Made by a program: the position numbers and the translations under genes. From JAMXLO01 sp963726125 (lineage in GTDB: Bacteria; Pseudomonadota; Alphaproteobacteria; Acetobacterales; Acetobacteraceae): a stretch of DNA of 64,000 nucleotides. Below the pieces are notes generated by a model. It had not been told where the DNA came from. It did no database searches and worked only from the letters and a program-made list of their open reading frames with translations. The stretch's first letter is position 1. Every line of letters starts with the position of its first letter. Shown here in pieces: positions 1 to 8,811 of this stretch. Location of the stretch: assembly GCA_963726125.1 (NCBI GenBank), contig CAVSBG010000013.1, positions 620,001 through 684,000 on the forward strand, read 5' to 3'.

Positions 1-3000
1 CGAGACGGGCCCGGTGTTGCTGACGCTGATCGCCTGGTTGGCGACGCTCGATCCCTGCCTGACGTTGCCGAAGCTGATCGGCTGCGTGTTGTTCACCGTC
101 GCAACGGCGTAATTGAACGTGCCGACGGTCACCGAGCCGGTCGCGGCAACGTGCTGGGATGGCAGCGCGGTAATTCCGAGCCCGCTGGTGCCCGCCCCGT
201 TCGACGCCTCGTCCACCGTCACGGTCCCGTTGAACACGCCCGCGGACGCCGTGCTGATGGCGACCTTCATCGAGGAACTATCGGTGCCCCCTGCCAAGAG
301 GTTCGTGATCGAGCCGGTCAGCGTCGGCGTGATCGTATTGCCGGCGCCCGCGCTGAAGCCGCCGAAATTGGCGTTCAGCCCCTCCTGGAAGGCGTTGTTG
401 CCCAGAGAGATATTCTGGATGGTCAGCGCCTGGCTCACCGAGCCACCGCCGTCGCCCGTGTGGGCCACGATATTGATCGGTGCAATGGTATTCGGGTTCG
501 CCAGGTTGTAGGCGCCGCCGGTCACGGCGATGGTCTGGGCCTGGACGTTGTCGAAGTTTGGTTTCACCGTCAGCGTCTGTCCGGTCAACGCCCCCGCGGT
601 CGCGCCCCCGGTGAGCGTGACCGTCTCGGCCTGCGAGCCTCCGGCCGCGATTGGGCCAAACCCGGGCGCCGAGACCGCAAGCGCGCTGGTTGTCTGCACC
701 CCGCCGCGCAGCACCGGCGCGTTGGTGCCGGCCCAGTTGATGTCGAACGTCCCGCTGTTGGTGCTGTTGGTATGCACATTGAGCGCCAGCCCGGGACTGG
801 AGGTCGTGCCGCCGGTCACGCCGGTGCCGGAAACACTCATTTGCAGCCCGGTGCCGGCGGCCAGGATGCTGCCGCTGCCGGTGACGTTGGCGTGGTTGTT
901 GAAACTGTTGCCGCTGCCGAAATTCGCGTTGTTGTAGTCGCTGTTGACGGTGATGTTCTGGCTGCCGAGGTTCAGGTTGCTGCCGTTATGCAGCAGCGTG
1001 GCGACGGTGTTGCCAGCAGACGCGCCGCTGATGTCGAGCGAGGCACCCTTGCTGATGGTGACGTTGCCGGTGGTGCCGGTGACGCCCTGGCTCAGCACCA
1101 GGTTGCCGCCCGTCGCGGTGACCTGGCCACTGTTGCTGACCGGCCCACCGCCAGTGTTGGTGACCTTGCCGAAGCCGGACAGGCTGCCCGTGTTGCTGAA
1201 GCTGGCATCGGTGAACGTGCCGCCGCCAAGGTCGACCAGCCCGGCGTTGCTGATCGCATTCGACATGGTGCTGGTGGTGTAGTTCTGCCCGTTCAGCACG
1301 TGCAGTTTCCCGCCGGTGGCGATGTTGGTCAGGCTGTTCTGGATGTCGACGTAGCTGCTGCCGTTGTACGCCTCGATCACCGAGCCGGCACCCGACAGCG
1401 TCATGTTGGCGGCATCGGTGGTAATCGGTCCGCCGGTCATCGCCAGGGTGGCGCCGTGGCCGTTGGCGATGGCGTTCCAGGTCCCGCCGGTCAGCGTCCC
1501 ACCCGAGGCGTTGGCGTTGATGGCGCTCGGCTGATAGGTGACGCTGCTGCCGTCGCCCGCCTGCACGGTGCCGTTGTTGGTATAGCTGCCGTTCTGCAGC
1601 ACCAGCCCGCCAGACCCGGTGCCTTCCATCAAGCCGGTGTTGGTACTGGCGGCACCACCGATATTGACGAACAGCGTGTTGCTCTGGTTGGCGTTGACGG
1701 TGCCGCCGTTCAGCAGCGGCATGTCGGTGCCGTCGCCAAGCTGGCCGGCACCAGAGATCGTGTTGTCGACGTTGTTCAGCGTGTTACCGGCGGCGGCTGC
1801 GAGGATGTCGTTGCTGGCGTGGTTGTTCAGCACCACCTGGCCGCCGCCCTGCAAGGTCACCGTCGGGCTGTTGATGAACAGCTCGGTGGTGTTGCCGCCG
1901 GAAGCCAGCGTGATGCTGCCGGTGTTGCTGATCACGCCCTGCAGCCGAAGCGCCTGGTTGTCGTTGACCTGCACCGTGCCTTTGTTGGTCAGCGTTTTGC
2001 CGGCCGTGCCGTCGAGCACGTTGGTGCCGCCACTGGTCTGCACCAGCCCGGTGAGCGTGCCGCCGGTGAGCGTGGCGTTGTTCAGCACCACGCCGGGGCC
2101 ACCCGTCCCGGTGACGGTGCCGCCGGAGGAACTGTCGACGTCGGTGCCGCCCGCGATGGTCAGGCCGCCGCTGCTGGTGGCCTCGAGCAGCCCGGAATTG
2201 GTCACCACATTCCCGGCAGTGTTCAGCACCAGCGCGCTGCTCTGGTTGGCGTTGATCGTCGCCTGGTTGATCAGCGTCATCTGGCCGTCGCCAATCTGTC
2301 CGCCGCCGGAGATCGTATTGTCGACGTTGAGCAGCGTATCGGCAGCGACGGCGCCAAGGATGAAATTTGATGTGTGGTTGTTCAGCACCACCTGGCCGCC
2401 GCCCTGCAAGGTCACCGTCGGGCTGTTGATGAACAGCTCGGTGGTGTTGCCGCCGGAAGCCAGCGTGATGCTGCCGGTGTTGCTGATCACGCCCTGCAGC
2501 CGAAGCGCCTGGTTGTCGTTGACCTGCACCGTGCCTTTGTTGGTCAGCGTTTTGCCGGCCGTGCCGTCGAGCACGTTGGTGCCGCCACTGGTCTGCACCA
2601 GCCCGGTGAGCGTGCCGCCGGTGAGCGTGGCGTTGTTCAGCACCACGCCGGGGCCACCGGTCCCGGTGACGGTGCCGCCGGAGGAACTGTCGACGTCGGT
2701 GCCGCCCGCGATGGTCAGGCCGCCGCTGCTGGTGGCCTCGAGCAGCCCGGAATTGGTCACCACATTCCCGGCAGTGTTCAGCACCAGCGCGCTGCTCTGG
2801 TTGGCGTTGATCGTCGCCTGGTTGGTCAGCGTCATCTGGCCGTCGCCAAGCTGTCCGCCGCCGGAGATCGTGTTGTCAACGTTGAGCAGCGTATCGGCGC
2901 CGCTCGCGCCATAGATAAAATTCGAAGTGTGGTTGTTCAGCACGACCTGGCCGCCGCCCTGCAGGGTGACCTTGCTGCTGGTGAGCTCCAGCGTCGTCGT

Positions 3001-5136
3001 GTTGCCGTTCGAGTTCACTGCAAGGGTGCCGGTGTTGTTGATCACACCCTGCAAGTTGAGCGTGTTGTTGTCGCTGACCTGCACCAGTCCGGTGTTGTTC
3101 AGCGTCTTCCCACTGGTTCCGTCCAGCGTATCCACGCCGCCGGCGGTATAGATGGCCGCGCCGGCGGCGGTCTTCAGTGTTCCACCGGTCAGCGTGGCGC
3201 CGTTCAGGGCAACACCGGATCCCGCGCCGGCGAGGATGGTGCCGCCGCCGGAACTGTCGATCGCGGTGCCGCCCTCGATCTGCAACTGGCCGGCGCCGGT
3301 GCCTTCGATCAGGCCATTGTTGATCACCACGTTGGCGCTGGTGTTAAGGTGCAGCGTGGTCGATGCCGAACTCGCGTCGATGACGCCGCTGGCCTCGTTC
3401 TTCAGCGTCAGTTGGCCGGCGCCGAGCTGGCCGCCGCCGGAGATGGTGTTGTTGACGTTGTCGAGGACATTGCTCGCGCTGGCGCCGTAGATCCGGTTGC
3501 TGCCATGGTCGTTCATGGTGACCTGGCCGCCGCCGGTCAGCGTCACCGTCGCGCTGTTGGCGATCAGGTCGGTGGTGTTGCCGGCCGAGCGCAGCGCAAT
3601 CGTTCCCGTGTTGTTGATCGTGCCTTCCAGCGCCAGGTTGGTGTTGTCGGTCACCGCGACCGTCCCGGCATTGTTCAGCGGCGCGCCGGCGGCGGAGCCG
3701 TCCAGGTGGTTGCCGCCACCGCTGGTTTGCACGTCGCCCGACGGCGTCGTGATGGTGCCGCCGCGGATCGTGCCGCCGCTCAGCAGGACGTTGCCGCCAT
3801 TGGCGACGATCTGGCCGGCGTTGCTGTTGCCGGTGTTATCGACCGTGGTGTTCAGGATCGTCAGCCCACCGGTATTGGTGGCCTCCATCAGGCCGGTGTT
3901 CTGCACTGGCCCTCCCTGGCCCGTGCTCACCACCAGGGCATTCCCGCCGGTCGCGTTGATCGTCGCCTGATTGATCAGCGTCAGCTGGTTATCGCCGAGC
4001 TGGCCGGCGCCGGAGATCGTGTTGTTCACGTTGGTCAGCACGGCGCTGGCAGTGGCGCCGAACACCAGGTTGCTGGCATGGTCGTTCAACACAAGCTGCC
4101 CACCGCCTTGCAGCTTCGCGGCGCCGCCGGTGATCTCGAGGTCGGTGGAATTGCCGGCCGAATTCAGCGTGATGCTGCCGGTGTTGTTGATGACGCCCTG
4201 GATGTTCAGCCTGGTGTTGTCGTCGACCTGGACGTGTCCGGTATTGGTCACCGTGTTGCCGGCGGTGCCGTCCAGCGTACTGACGCTGACGTTCTGGATC
4301 ACGCCGGTGCCCGAGGTCGCCAGCGTGCCGCCGGTCAGGGTCGCGCCGTCGAGATTGACCGCCGAACCGGCCAGCGCCTGGATCGTGCCGCCACTCGAGC
4401 TGTTGATCGTCGAATTGAGGATGCGCAGCGTGCCGCCGGCGGTCGCCTCCATCATGCCGGCATTGGTGGCGCCCCCGGAGAGCTGCACCTCCAGTCGGGT
4501 CGACTGGTTGGCGTCGATGACACCCGCCGCCTCGTTGATCAGCGTAAGCTGGTTGACGCCGAGTTGGCCCGCGCCTGAGATGGTGTTGTCGACGTTGTCG
4601 AGCACGTCGGTTCCGACGGCGCCGTAGATGCGGTTGGCAAACTGGTTGTTCAGTACGATCTGCCCGCCGCCGGTCAGCGACACCGACGCGCCGCCCAGGA
4701 TCAGGTTCGTCGTGTTACCGGCCGAATTGAGCGACACGACGCCTGAATTTGCGATGCTGTTGTCGATGGTCAGGGACTGGTTGTCGTTGATCCCGACGCC
4801 GCTGCCCGAGCCGATGGTCAGCGTGCCGACCGTGATGCCGGTATTCACGTTGGCGGTGCCACCGTTGTTGACGGTGGCCGAGGCGGCGGCACTGTTCGGG
4901 AACGGGTTGTTGCCCCAGTTCGAATTGACGTTCCAGTTGCCGGTTCCGTCGGTCCAGCTCTGCGCCGCGGCGGGCGTACCCAGGGCCGCAGCCAGGGCGA
5001 CCGCCGAGACGCTGCCGAGCAGCCAATTCAGCCGGGCGGCACGAGACATCGCGCCGGCCGGCGCGGCGATGGGGGCGCGCGAACGAGCGGTCCCGGTGGT
5101 CAACTGGTTGATCTGACGAACCTGCAATACCCTCAT
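1..5136 (-). CDS. Giant beta-strand-repeat surface/adhesin protein, N-terminal part (runs off the left edge)
   Basis: An open minus-strand frame of 1,712 codons with no stop up to the window edge, so the C-terminus is missing. The start is preceded by GGCGGAGAAAAGCC, a good ribosome site. The N-terminus is basic, then a hydrophobic run ending TPAAAQS at about residue 58 looks like an extended signal peptide; an in-frame Met at residue 30 would give a standard-length one but lacks a ribosome site. The mature part starts with a GNWNVNSNWG-type motif, then about six repeats of 185-192 residues rich in Asn, Gly, Thr and Ser with a core such as NVDNTISGGGQLGDG, typical of autotransporter/filamentous-haemagglutinin-like beta-helices. 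The part nearest the window edge changes to an immunoglobulin-like choice-of-anchor-D style region (ISFGNVRQGSSVANQAISVS). An exported, cell-surface or secreted adhesin is inferred; whether a barrel or anchor follows cannot be seen. Confidence 0.85.
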   Translation of the reverse strand, partial: MRVLQVRQINQLTTGTARSRAPIAAPAGAMSRAARLNWLLGSVSAVALAAALGTPAAAQSWTDGTGNWNVNSNWGNNPFPNSAAASATVNNGGTANVNTGITVGTLTIGSGSGVGINDNQSLTIDNSIANSGVVSLNSAGNTTNLILGGASVSLTGGGQIVLNNQFANRIYGAVGTDVLDNVDNTISGAGQLGVNQLTLINEAAGVIDANQSTRLEVQLSGGATNAGMMEATAGGTLRILNSTINSSSGGTIQALAGSAVNLDGATLTGGTLATSGTGVIQNVSVSTLDGTAGNTVTNTGHVQVDDNTRLNIQGVINNTGSITLNSAGNSTDLEITGGAAKLQGGGQLVLNDHASNLVFGATASAVLTNVNNTISGAGQLGDNQLTLINQATINATGGNALVVSTGQGGPVQNTGLMEATNTGGLTILNTTVDNTGNSNAGQIVANGGNVLLSGGTIRGGTITTPSGDVQTSGGGNHLDGSAAGAPLNNAGTVAVTDNTNLALEGTINNTGTIALRSAGNTTDLIANSATVTLTGGGQVTMNDHGSNRIYGASASNVLDNVNNTISGGGQLGAGQLTLKNEASGVIDASSASTTLHLNTSANVVINNGLIEGTGAGQLQIEGGTAIDSSGGGTILAGAGSGVALNGATLTGGTLKTAAGAAIYTAGGVDTLDGTSGKTLNNTGLVQVSDNNTLNLQGVINNTGTLAVNSNGNTTTLELTSSKVTLQGGGQVVLNNHTSNFIYGASGADTLLNVDNTISGGGQLGDGQMTLTNQATINANQSSALVLNTAGNVVTNSGLLEATSSGGLTIAGGTDVDSSSGGTVTGTGGPGVVLNNATLTGGTLTGLVQTSGGTNVLDGTAGKTLTNKGTVQVNDNQALRLQGVISNTGSITLASGGNTTELFINSPTVTLQGGGQVVLNNHTSNFILGAVAADTLLNVDNTISGGGQIGDGQMTLINQATINANQSSALVLNTAGNVVTNSGLLEATSSGGLTIAGGTDVDSSSGGTVTGTGGPGVVLNNATLTGGTLTGLVQTSGGTNVLDGTAGKTLTNKGTVQVNDNQALRLQGVISNTGSITLASGGNTTELFINSPTVTLQGGGQVVLNNHASNDILAAAAGNTLNNVDNTISGAGQLGDGTDMPLLNGGTVNANQSNTLFVNIGGAASTNTGLMEGTGSGGLVLQNGSYTNNGTVQAGDGSSVTYQPSAINANASGGTLTGGTWNAIANGHGATLAMTGGPITTDAANMTLSGAGSVIEAYNGSSYVDIQNSLTNIATGGKLHVLNGQNYTTSTMSNAISNAGLVDLGGGTFTDASFSNTGSLSGFGKVTNTGGGPVSNSGQVTATGGNLVLSQGVTGTTGNVTISKGASLDISGASAGNTVATLLHNGSNLNLGSQNITVNSDYNNANFGSGNSFNNHANVTGSGSILAAGTGLQMSVSGTGVTGGTTSSPGLALNVHTNSTNSGTFDINWAGTNAPVLRGGVQTTSALAVSAPGFGPIAAGGSQAETVTLTGGATAGALTGQTLTVKPNFDNVQAQTIAVTGGAYNLANPNTIAPINIVAHTGDGGGSVSQALTIQNISLGNNAFQEGLNANFGGFSAGAGNTITPTLTGSITNLLAGGTDSSSMKVAISTASAGVFNGTVTVDEASNGAGTSGLGITALPSQHVAATGSVTVGTFNYAVATVNNTQPISFGNVRQGSSVANQAISVSNTGPVS
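1821..4643 (-). repeat. Tandem coding repeats of the surface protein, period 555-576 bp
   Basis: The same landmark (sense-strand end of a repeat, plus-strand GGTTGTTCAG or close variant) recurs at 1821, 2376, 2931, 3507, 4080 and 4644, i.e. spacings of 555, 555, 576, 573 and 564 bp, all multiples of three. The copies at 1821-2375 and 2376-2930 are nearly identical over roughly 520 bp with only a handful of substitutions, while the others are clearly diverged. This indicates one recent in-frame duplication on top of older ones. Confidence 0.9.
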
Positions 5137-5372
5137 GGCTTTTCTCCGCCGTCGGTAGCCGCCCGGTGCGGGCGATGCAGCGCAATTCGCTGCGGCGCGG
5201 CCTAATCCTTTCCGCGCAGTTTCAGCTTGGCAGGAAACCGAGTGCCGACGGATGGTGCAAACGCACCAAAAGCGAGCACCACGTTTATATTTCTGCTGAC
5301 ACGCGCCAATTTTGCTATATTCTAAGACGGTAGGATCACAAGCTTTTCACAGCCACGTGTGTCCTCGCGACC
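5137..5372. promoter_or_regulatory. Divergent intergenic region between surface protein and LuxR-type regulator
   Basis: This 236-bp gap separates two genes transcribed away from each other, so promoters for both should lie here. It is AT-richer than its surroundings near the regulator, with a TATATT box at about 5316-5321 inside GCTATATTCTAAG that could serve as a -10 element for the plus-strand gene. No convincing -35 or operator dyad was identified. The regulator controlling its divergent neighbour is a guess from layout only. Confidence 0.4.
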
Positions 5373-6536
5373 ATGGGATTTGCGGTGACCGAGGACGACG
5401 CAATTGGCCTGACCGACCTGATCTACGATGCCGCATTCGACGAGCGGCTGTGGATCCCGGTGATGAACCGCATGGCCGACGTGGTCGGCGGCGGCGCCAC
5501 CGCCTTCATCCGCAAGAACCTGCGTACCGGCCAGGGGCACGGCGTGTTCGGCCGCATCACCGAGGCGCAGTTCACCGATTATTTTGGTCGCTTCGCCCGC
5601 GCCAACCCGTTGGCCGAGGCCATCTCTGGCATGGCGGCCGGCACGTTCCTGATCGATTGGCAGGTCATGGCCAAAGCCGACCTGGTCCGATCGGAGTACT
5701 ACAACGACTTCCTGCTGCGGCGTGAAATCCACGGCGTGCTGGGCCTGATGGTCTGGCGCCAGGGGCCCGAGGCGGCGATCATCAACCTGACGCGTTCACC
5801 CAGCCGGGGCGAGTATCTGCCCGAGCACGCCCACCGGCTCCGCCAGTTCATGCCGCATCTGCGCCGCGCGGTCGCCCTTGCGGAACGGCTGCCGACTGGT
5901 TCGCGTCTGGATGGCGAGATGCAGGCGGTGCTGGCCGCCTCGCGCGGCGGGGTGGTGGTACTCGATCGTTCCGCTCGCGTGCTTTACGCCAACCGCGCCG
6001 CGGAAGATGCGCTCGGCGCACAGGACGGGTTGCACACGGTGCAGGGTGTGCTGGCCGCCGCCGACCCAACGACCAGGCAACGACTTGCCGACGCCGTCCG
6101 TATAGCGGCCGGACCGGACCAGCCATACGGCAGCAGCCTGGCCGTGCCGCGGCCGTCCGGGCGGCGGCCCTATGCGGTGCAGGTAACGCCGTGTCGACCG
6201 GAGCGGATCGGCCTGTTTCCGGCCCCAGCGCGCGTGCTGCTGACCATCGCCGACCTCGATGCAGGCATCCGGCCCGCCGCAGCGGCGCTGCGGGAGATGT
6301 TCGGGCTGAGCCGGGCGCAGATCGCGGTTGCGGTGCTGCTGGCCGAGGGGCGCGAGCCGCGCGCGATCGCCTCGACGCTGGCGATCAGCCTGTTCACCGT
6401 CCGCCGCCATCTGGCAGACGTGATGGAGAAGACCGACACGCACAGCCAGGCGCAGCTCGTCCGCCTGCTGGTCAGTTTGTCGGACATCGACCAATTGTTC
6501 ACCCCTGGGCTGTCGGGGCCGGGCTCCCGGGCATAG
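5373..6536 (+). CDS. LuxR-family helix-turn-helix transcriptional regulator
   Basis: A 387-residue cytoplasmic DNA-binding protein. The C-terminus (about residues 305-370) has the LuxR/FixJ-type helix-turn-helix: FGLSRAQIAVAVLLAEGR, then IASTLAISLFTVRRHLADVM and a DTHSQAQLVRLL recognition-helix tail. The first 300 residues contain no domain I can name with certainty; the middle (LAASRGGVVVLDRSARVLYA, then NRAAEDAL) resembles a PAS-like sensor. This architecture is common in Rhodospirillales and Bradyrhizobium regulators of unknown ligand. It is divergent from the giant surface protein, so local regulation is plausible but unproven. The start lacks a strong ribosome site and could lie slightly elsewhere. 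Confidence 0.8.
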   Translation: MGFAVTEDDAIGLTDLIYDAAFDERLWIPVMNRMADVVGGGATAFIRKNLRTGQGHGVFGRITEAQFTDYFGRFARANPLAEAISGMAAGTFLIDWQVMAKADLVRSEYYNDFLLRREIHGVLGLMVWRQGPEAAIINLTRSPSRGEYLPEHAHRLRQFMPHLRRAVALAERLPTGSRLDGEMQAVLAASRGGVVVLDRSARVLYANRAAEDALGAQDGLHTVQGVLAAADPTTRQRLADAVRIAAGPDQPYGSSLAVPRPSGRRPYAVQVTPCRPERIGLFPAPARVLLTIADLDAGIRPAAAALREMFGLSRAQIAVAVLLAEGREPRAIASTLAISLFTVRRHLADVMEKTDTHSQAQLVRLLVSLSDIDQLFTPGLSGPGSRA

Positions 6537-6804
6537 ACGTCTCACCGGGGTCGCGAGGTCGGGGTCGGCGCTCCAGACGGCCGGCGGCGCACTCGCGAGC
6601 GTGTTATCGTGCGCATCAGCAACGGCACGCTGACACAAAGCCTTGCATGGGCACGCCCGCTTCTGAGGCGCCAGCCAACATGGCTGGTCCAGGGGCTGGC
6701 AGGGGTCGCAAGCAACCTCCTCCCCACCCTCCCACACTGCGCGGGAGAGGAGCATCAAAGTAGTCACCTTGCGCCGGCACGGCTGCCTGCGCCACCTTCC
6801 CGGC

Positions 6805-7893
6805 ATGACCGATATTGGTGAAACGAAGCCGCCGCGAGTCGCACGGCGCAAGCGGGTTCGGCGCCGCGCTGACGACGCGGGGCCGCTCGATCCGCTGGCG
6901 CCGCCGGACACGTTTGCCCCGCTCGCGACCGAACGACTGATCCTGCGCCCCCTGGCCCCGGAGGATGCCGAGTCACTGCATCGGCTGGTCAACGACTGGG
7001 AGGTGACGCGGAACCTGGCCGTGGTGCCGTTCCCCTACCCTCGGGAACTGGCCGATCAATGGATCCTCTCCACGCGCCAATCCCTGGCGGAAGGCCGCGC
7101 CTACGAACTCGCCATCACCGGCCGCGAAGGCGAGCACGAGATCATGGTGGGTGTCGTCGGCCTGCGCATCGACCGCGGCGCTCGGTGCGGCCGGCTCGGC
7201 TATTGGGTCGGGCGGCGTTTCTGGGGCCACGGCGTCGCCTCCGAAGCGGCTGGCCGCCTCGCACGCTGGGGGCTGGCCAACCTCGACCTCGATCGTCTCG
7301 AAGCCGGTGTGATCACGGACAATCCGGCTTCGGCCGCGGTGCTGCGCCGCATCGGCTTTCGTCAGACCGGCGAGGGCACCGACAGCTTCCTGGCACGTGG
7401 CGGCGAACACGCCGTCTGGCGCTTCGAGGCCACGCGCGACGACATCTTCGGTGATGCCGCGCCGGAACCCGCCACCACCGAGGTTCCAGGTAGCAAGCCG
7501 CTGCTCCTGGTCGCCGCCTGCGCGCTGATCGACAGCGACGGCCGCGTCCTGCTGGCGCGCCGACCGGAGGGCAAGAAGATGGCCGGCCTGTGGGAATTCC
7601 CAGGCGGCAAGCTGCACCCCGGCGAGACGCCGGAAGCCGCGCTGATCCGCGAACTGAAGGAAGAGCTGGGGATCGACGTCTCCGCCGCCTGTCTCGCACC
7701 GTTCGCCTTCGCCTCGCACGAATACGAGCGGTTCCATCTGCTGATGCCGCTGTATCTCTGCCGCCGCTGGAAAGGCGTGCCGAGACCGCGCGAGAACCAG
7801 ACGCTGACCTGGGTGCGCCCGCACAAGCTCGCAGACTACCCGATGCCGCCGGCCGACAAGCCGCTGATCCCGCTGCTGCGGGATTTTCTGTAG
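6805..7893 (+). CDS. Bifunctional GNAT N-acetyltransferase / Nudix (MutT-type) pyrophosphohydrolase
   Basis: A natural two-domain fusion of 362 residues. The first half is a RimJ/RimL-like GNAT acetyltransferase: TERLILRPLAPEDAESLHRL at the N-terminus, the acetyl-CoA loop region around GYWVGRRFWGHGVASEA, and NPASAAVLRRIGFRQTG. The second half is a Nudix hydrolase with a complete Nudix box at about residues 267-289 (GKLHPGE, seven residues, REL.EE.G.), preceded by the MutT-like LLARRPEGKKMAGLWEFPGG and followed by WVRPHKLADYPMPPADKP. MutT proteins hydrolyse oxidised nucleoside triphosphates such as 8-oxo-dGTP; the acetyltransferase substrate is unknown. The chosen ATG gives MTDIGETK; an upstream alternative 36 bases earlier is possible. 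Confidence 0.88.
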   Translation: MTDIGETKPPRVARRKRVRRRADDAGPLDPLAPPDTFAPLATERLILRPLAPEDAESLHRLVNDWEVTRNLAVVPFPYPRELADQWILSTRQSLAEGRAYELAITGREGEHEIMVGVVGLRIDRGARCGRLGYWVGRRFWGHGVASEAAGRLARWGLANLDLDRLEAGVITDNPASAAVLRRIGFRQTGEGTDSFLARGGEHAVWRFEATRDDIFGDAAPEPATTEVPGSKPLLLVAACALIDSDGRVLLARRPEGKKMAGLWEFPGGKLHPGETPEAALIRELKEELGIDVSAACLAPFAFASHEYERFHLLMPLYLCRRWKGVPRPRENQTLTWVRPHKLADYPMPPADKPLIPLLRDFL

Positions 7894-7935
7894 TAGCGTC
7901 CATCGGAGAAGGGGGCTTCGTGGCCGCGTCACGGC

Positions 7936-8241
7936 TTGCCACCGGCCCCTGGTGTCCATCATGCTGGCGAGGTGCCAAAGCAACGCTTCCGAGCCCTGGA
8001 AAGGCTGATCCAACAGGCCAACCAGGCATCAGCCAGAAAGCCGAACTCCATTGAGATGCTGGCGCATGTCATCCGACTGATCCTGCGCGACGGCGCGGAC
8101 CCGTACCTGGTGATCGGCGTCCTCTTGGAAGGCTCAGCTTATGCTCTCGCCGAGCACATCCCGCCGGAACGGCAGGCTGATGCAACCGAGCAGCTTACCG
8201 AGCTGCTGATCGAGCGGCTGAAGGCGCGCGGTCTCGGGTGA
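7936..8241 (+). CDS. Small conserved-looking protein of unknown function
   Basis: A short protein of up to 101 residues that I do not recognise. The C-terminal 60 residues, from an internal ATG at 8056, are the most protein-like: RLILRDGADPYLVIGVLLEG followed by an acidic-basic amphipathic tail EQLTELLIERLKARG. Its stop codon overlaps the GTG start of the next gene by four bases (GTGA), a strong sign of translational coupling and that it is a real gene. The start is uncertain: TTG 7936, GTG 7972 or ATG 8056 are all in frame and none has a good ribosome site. Confidence 0.55.
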   Translation: MPPAPGVHHAGEVPKQRFRALERLIQQANQASARKPNSIEMLAHVIRLILRDGADPYLVIGVLLEGSAYALAEHIPPERQADATEQLTELLIERLKARGLG

Positions 8242-8811
8242 CAGACGAACCGGACAGTGGACCGGACGTGCCGGAACTCGGCGCGGAACGTGTGCGCCTG
8301 CGACGGCTGAACCTTGCAGACGCACCTGGCCTTCACGCAGCCTTTGGCGATGCGGGCTCGATGCGCTTTTGGGACGCACCGCCGAGCCGCGACATCGCCG
8401 AAACCGAGCAGCGCATTCGTCAATCGACCGCGGCGGAGCCGACTTGGCACGCGGCGTGGGCGGTGCTTTCGAAGCGGGACGGCGCATTCGTTGGCATGGT
8501 CAACTATCACGCCCGGCAGGCCTGGAACCGCAGGCTCGCGGTTGGCTGGATCCTGGCGCCTCGAATTCGAGGGCCGCGGCTACATGGCAGAGGCCATGCG
8601 CGCCCTGCTGCGCCATTGCTTCGATGCCCTCCAGACCCACCGCGTGGAAGCCGAGATCGAGCCGGACAACCTCCGTTCCGTGCGTCTCGCCGAGCGGCTT
8701 GGCTTTCGGCGCGAAGGCTTGCTGCGCGACCGGCTTTGTGTGGCAGGTGAACCGCGATCGATCTGGATGTATGCCTTGTTGCAGCCCGAGTGGAATGCGC
8801 CATGCCCGTGA
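8238..8811 (+). pseudogene. GNAT (RimJ/RimL-like) acetyltransferase, one-base frameshift
   Basis: The N-terminal half reads from a GTG overlapping the previous stop (LGAERVRLRRLNLADAPGLH ... VGWILAP). The C-terminal half continues in the next frame as EFEGRGYMAEAMRALLRHCF ... NLRSVRLAERLGFRREGLL, which is the acetyl-CoA-binding and terminal part of the same fold. Removing one base, the C at 8562 (CCT-C-GAATTC), restores a continuous 190-residue acetyltransferase with no other defect. The lack of any other damage makes a sequencing or assembly insertion as likely as a real mutation. Substrate unknown; the family acetylates amino groups of ribosomal proteins, antibiotics or small molecules. Confidence 0.8.

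Noticed and set aside
151..4578. Long plus-strand open frames of 700+ codons in the first 4.6 kb
   Set aside because: They are antisense to the surface-protein gene, share its codon phase and translate to low-complexity Arg/Gly/Val-rich sequence. The minus-strand frame has a signal peptide, a ribosome site and family repeats.
6718..6753. Possible degenerate copy of the GC-rich palindrome before the GNAT-Nudix gene
   Set aside because: CCTCCCACACTGCGCGGGAG resembles the element but lacks the shared core, so I did not count it as a copy.
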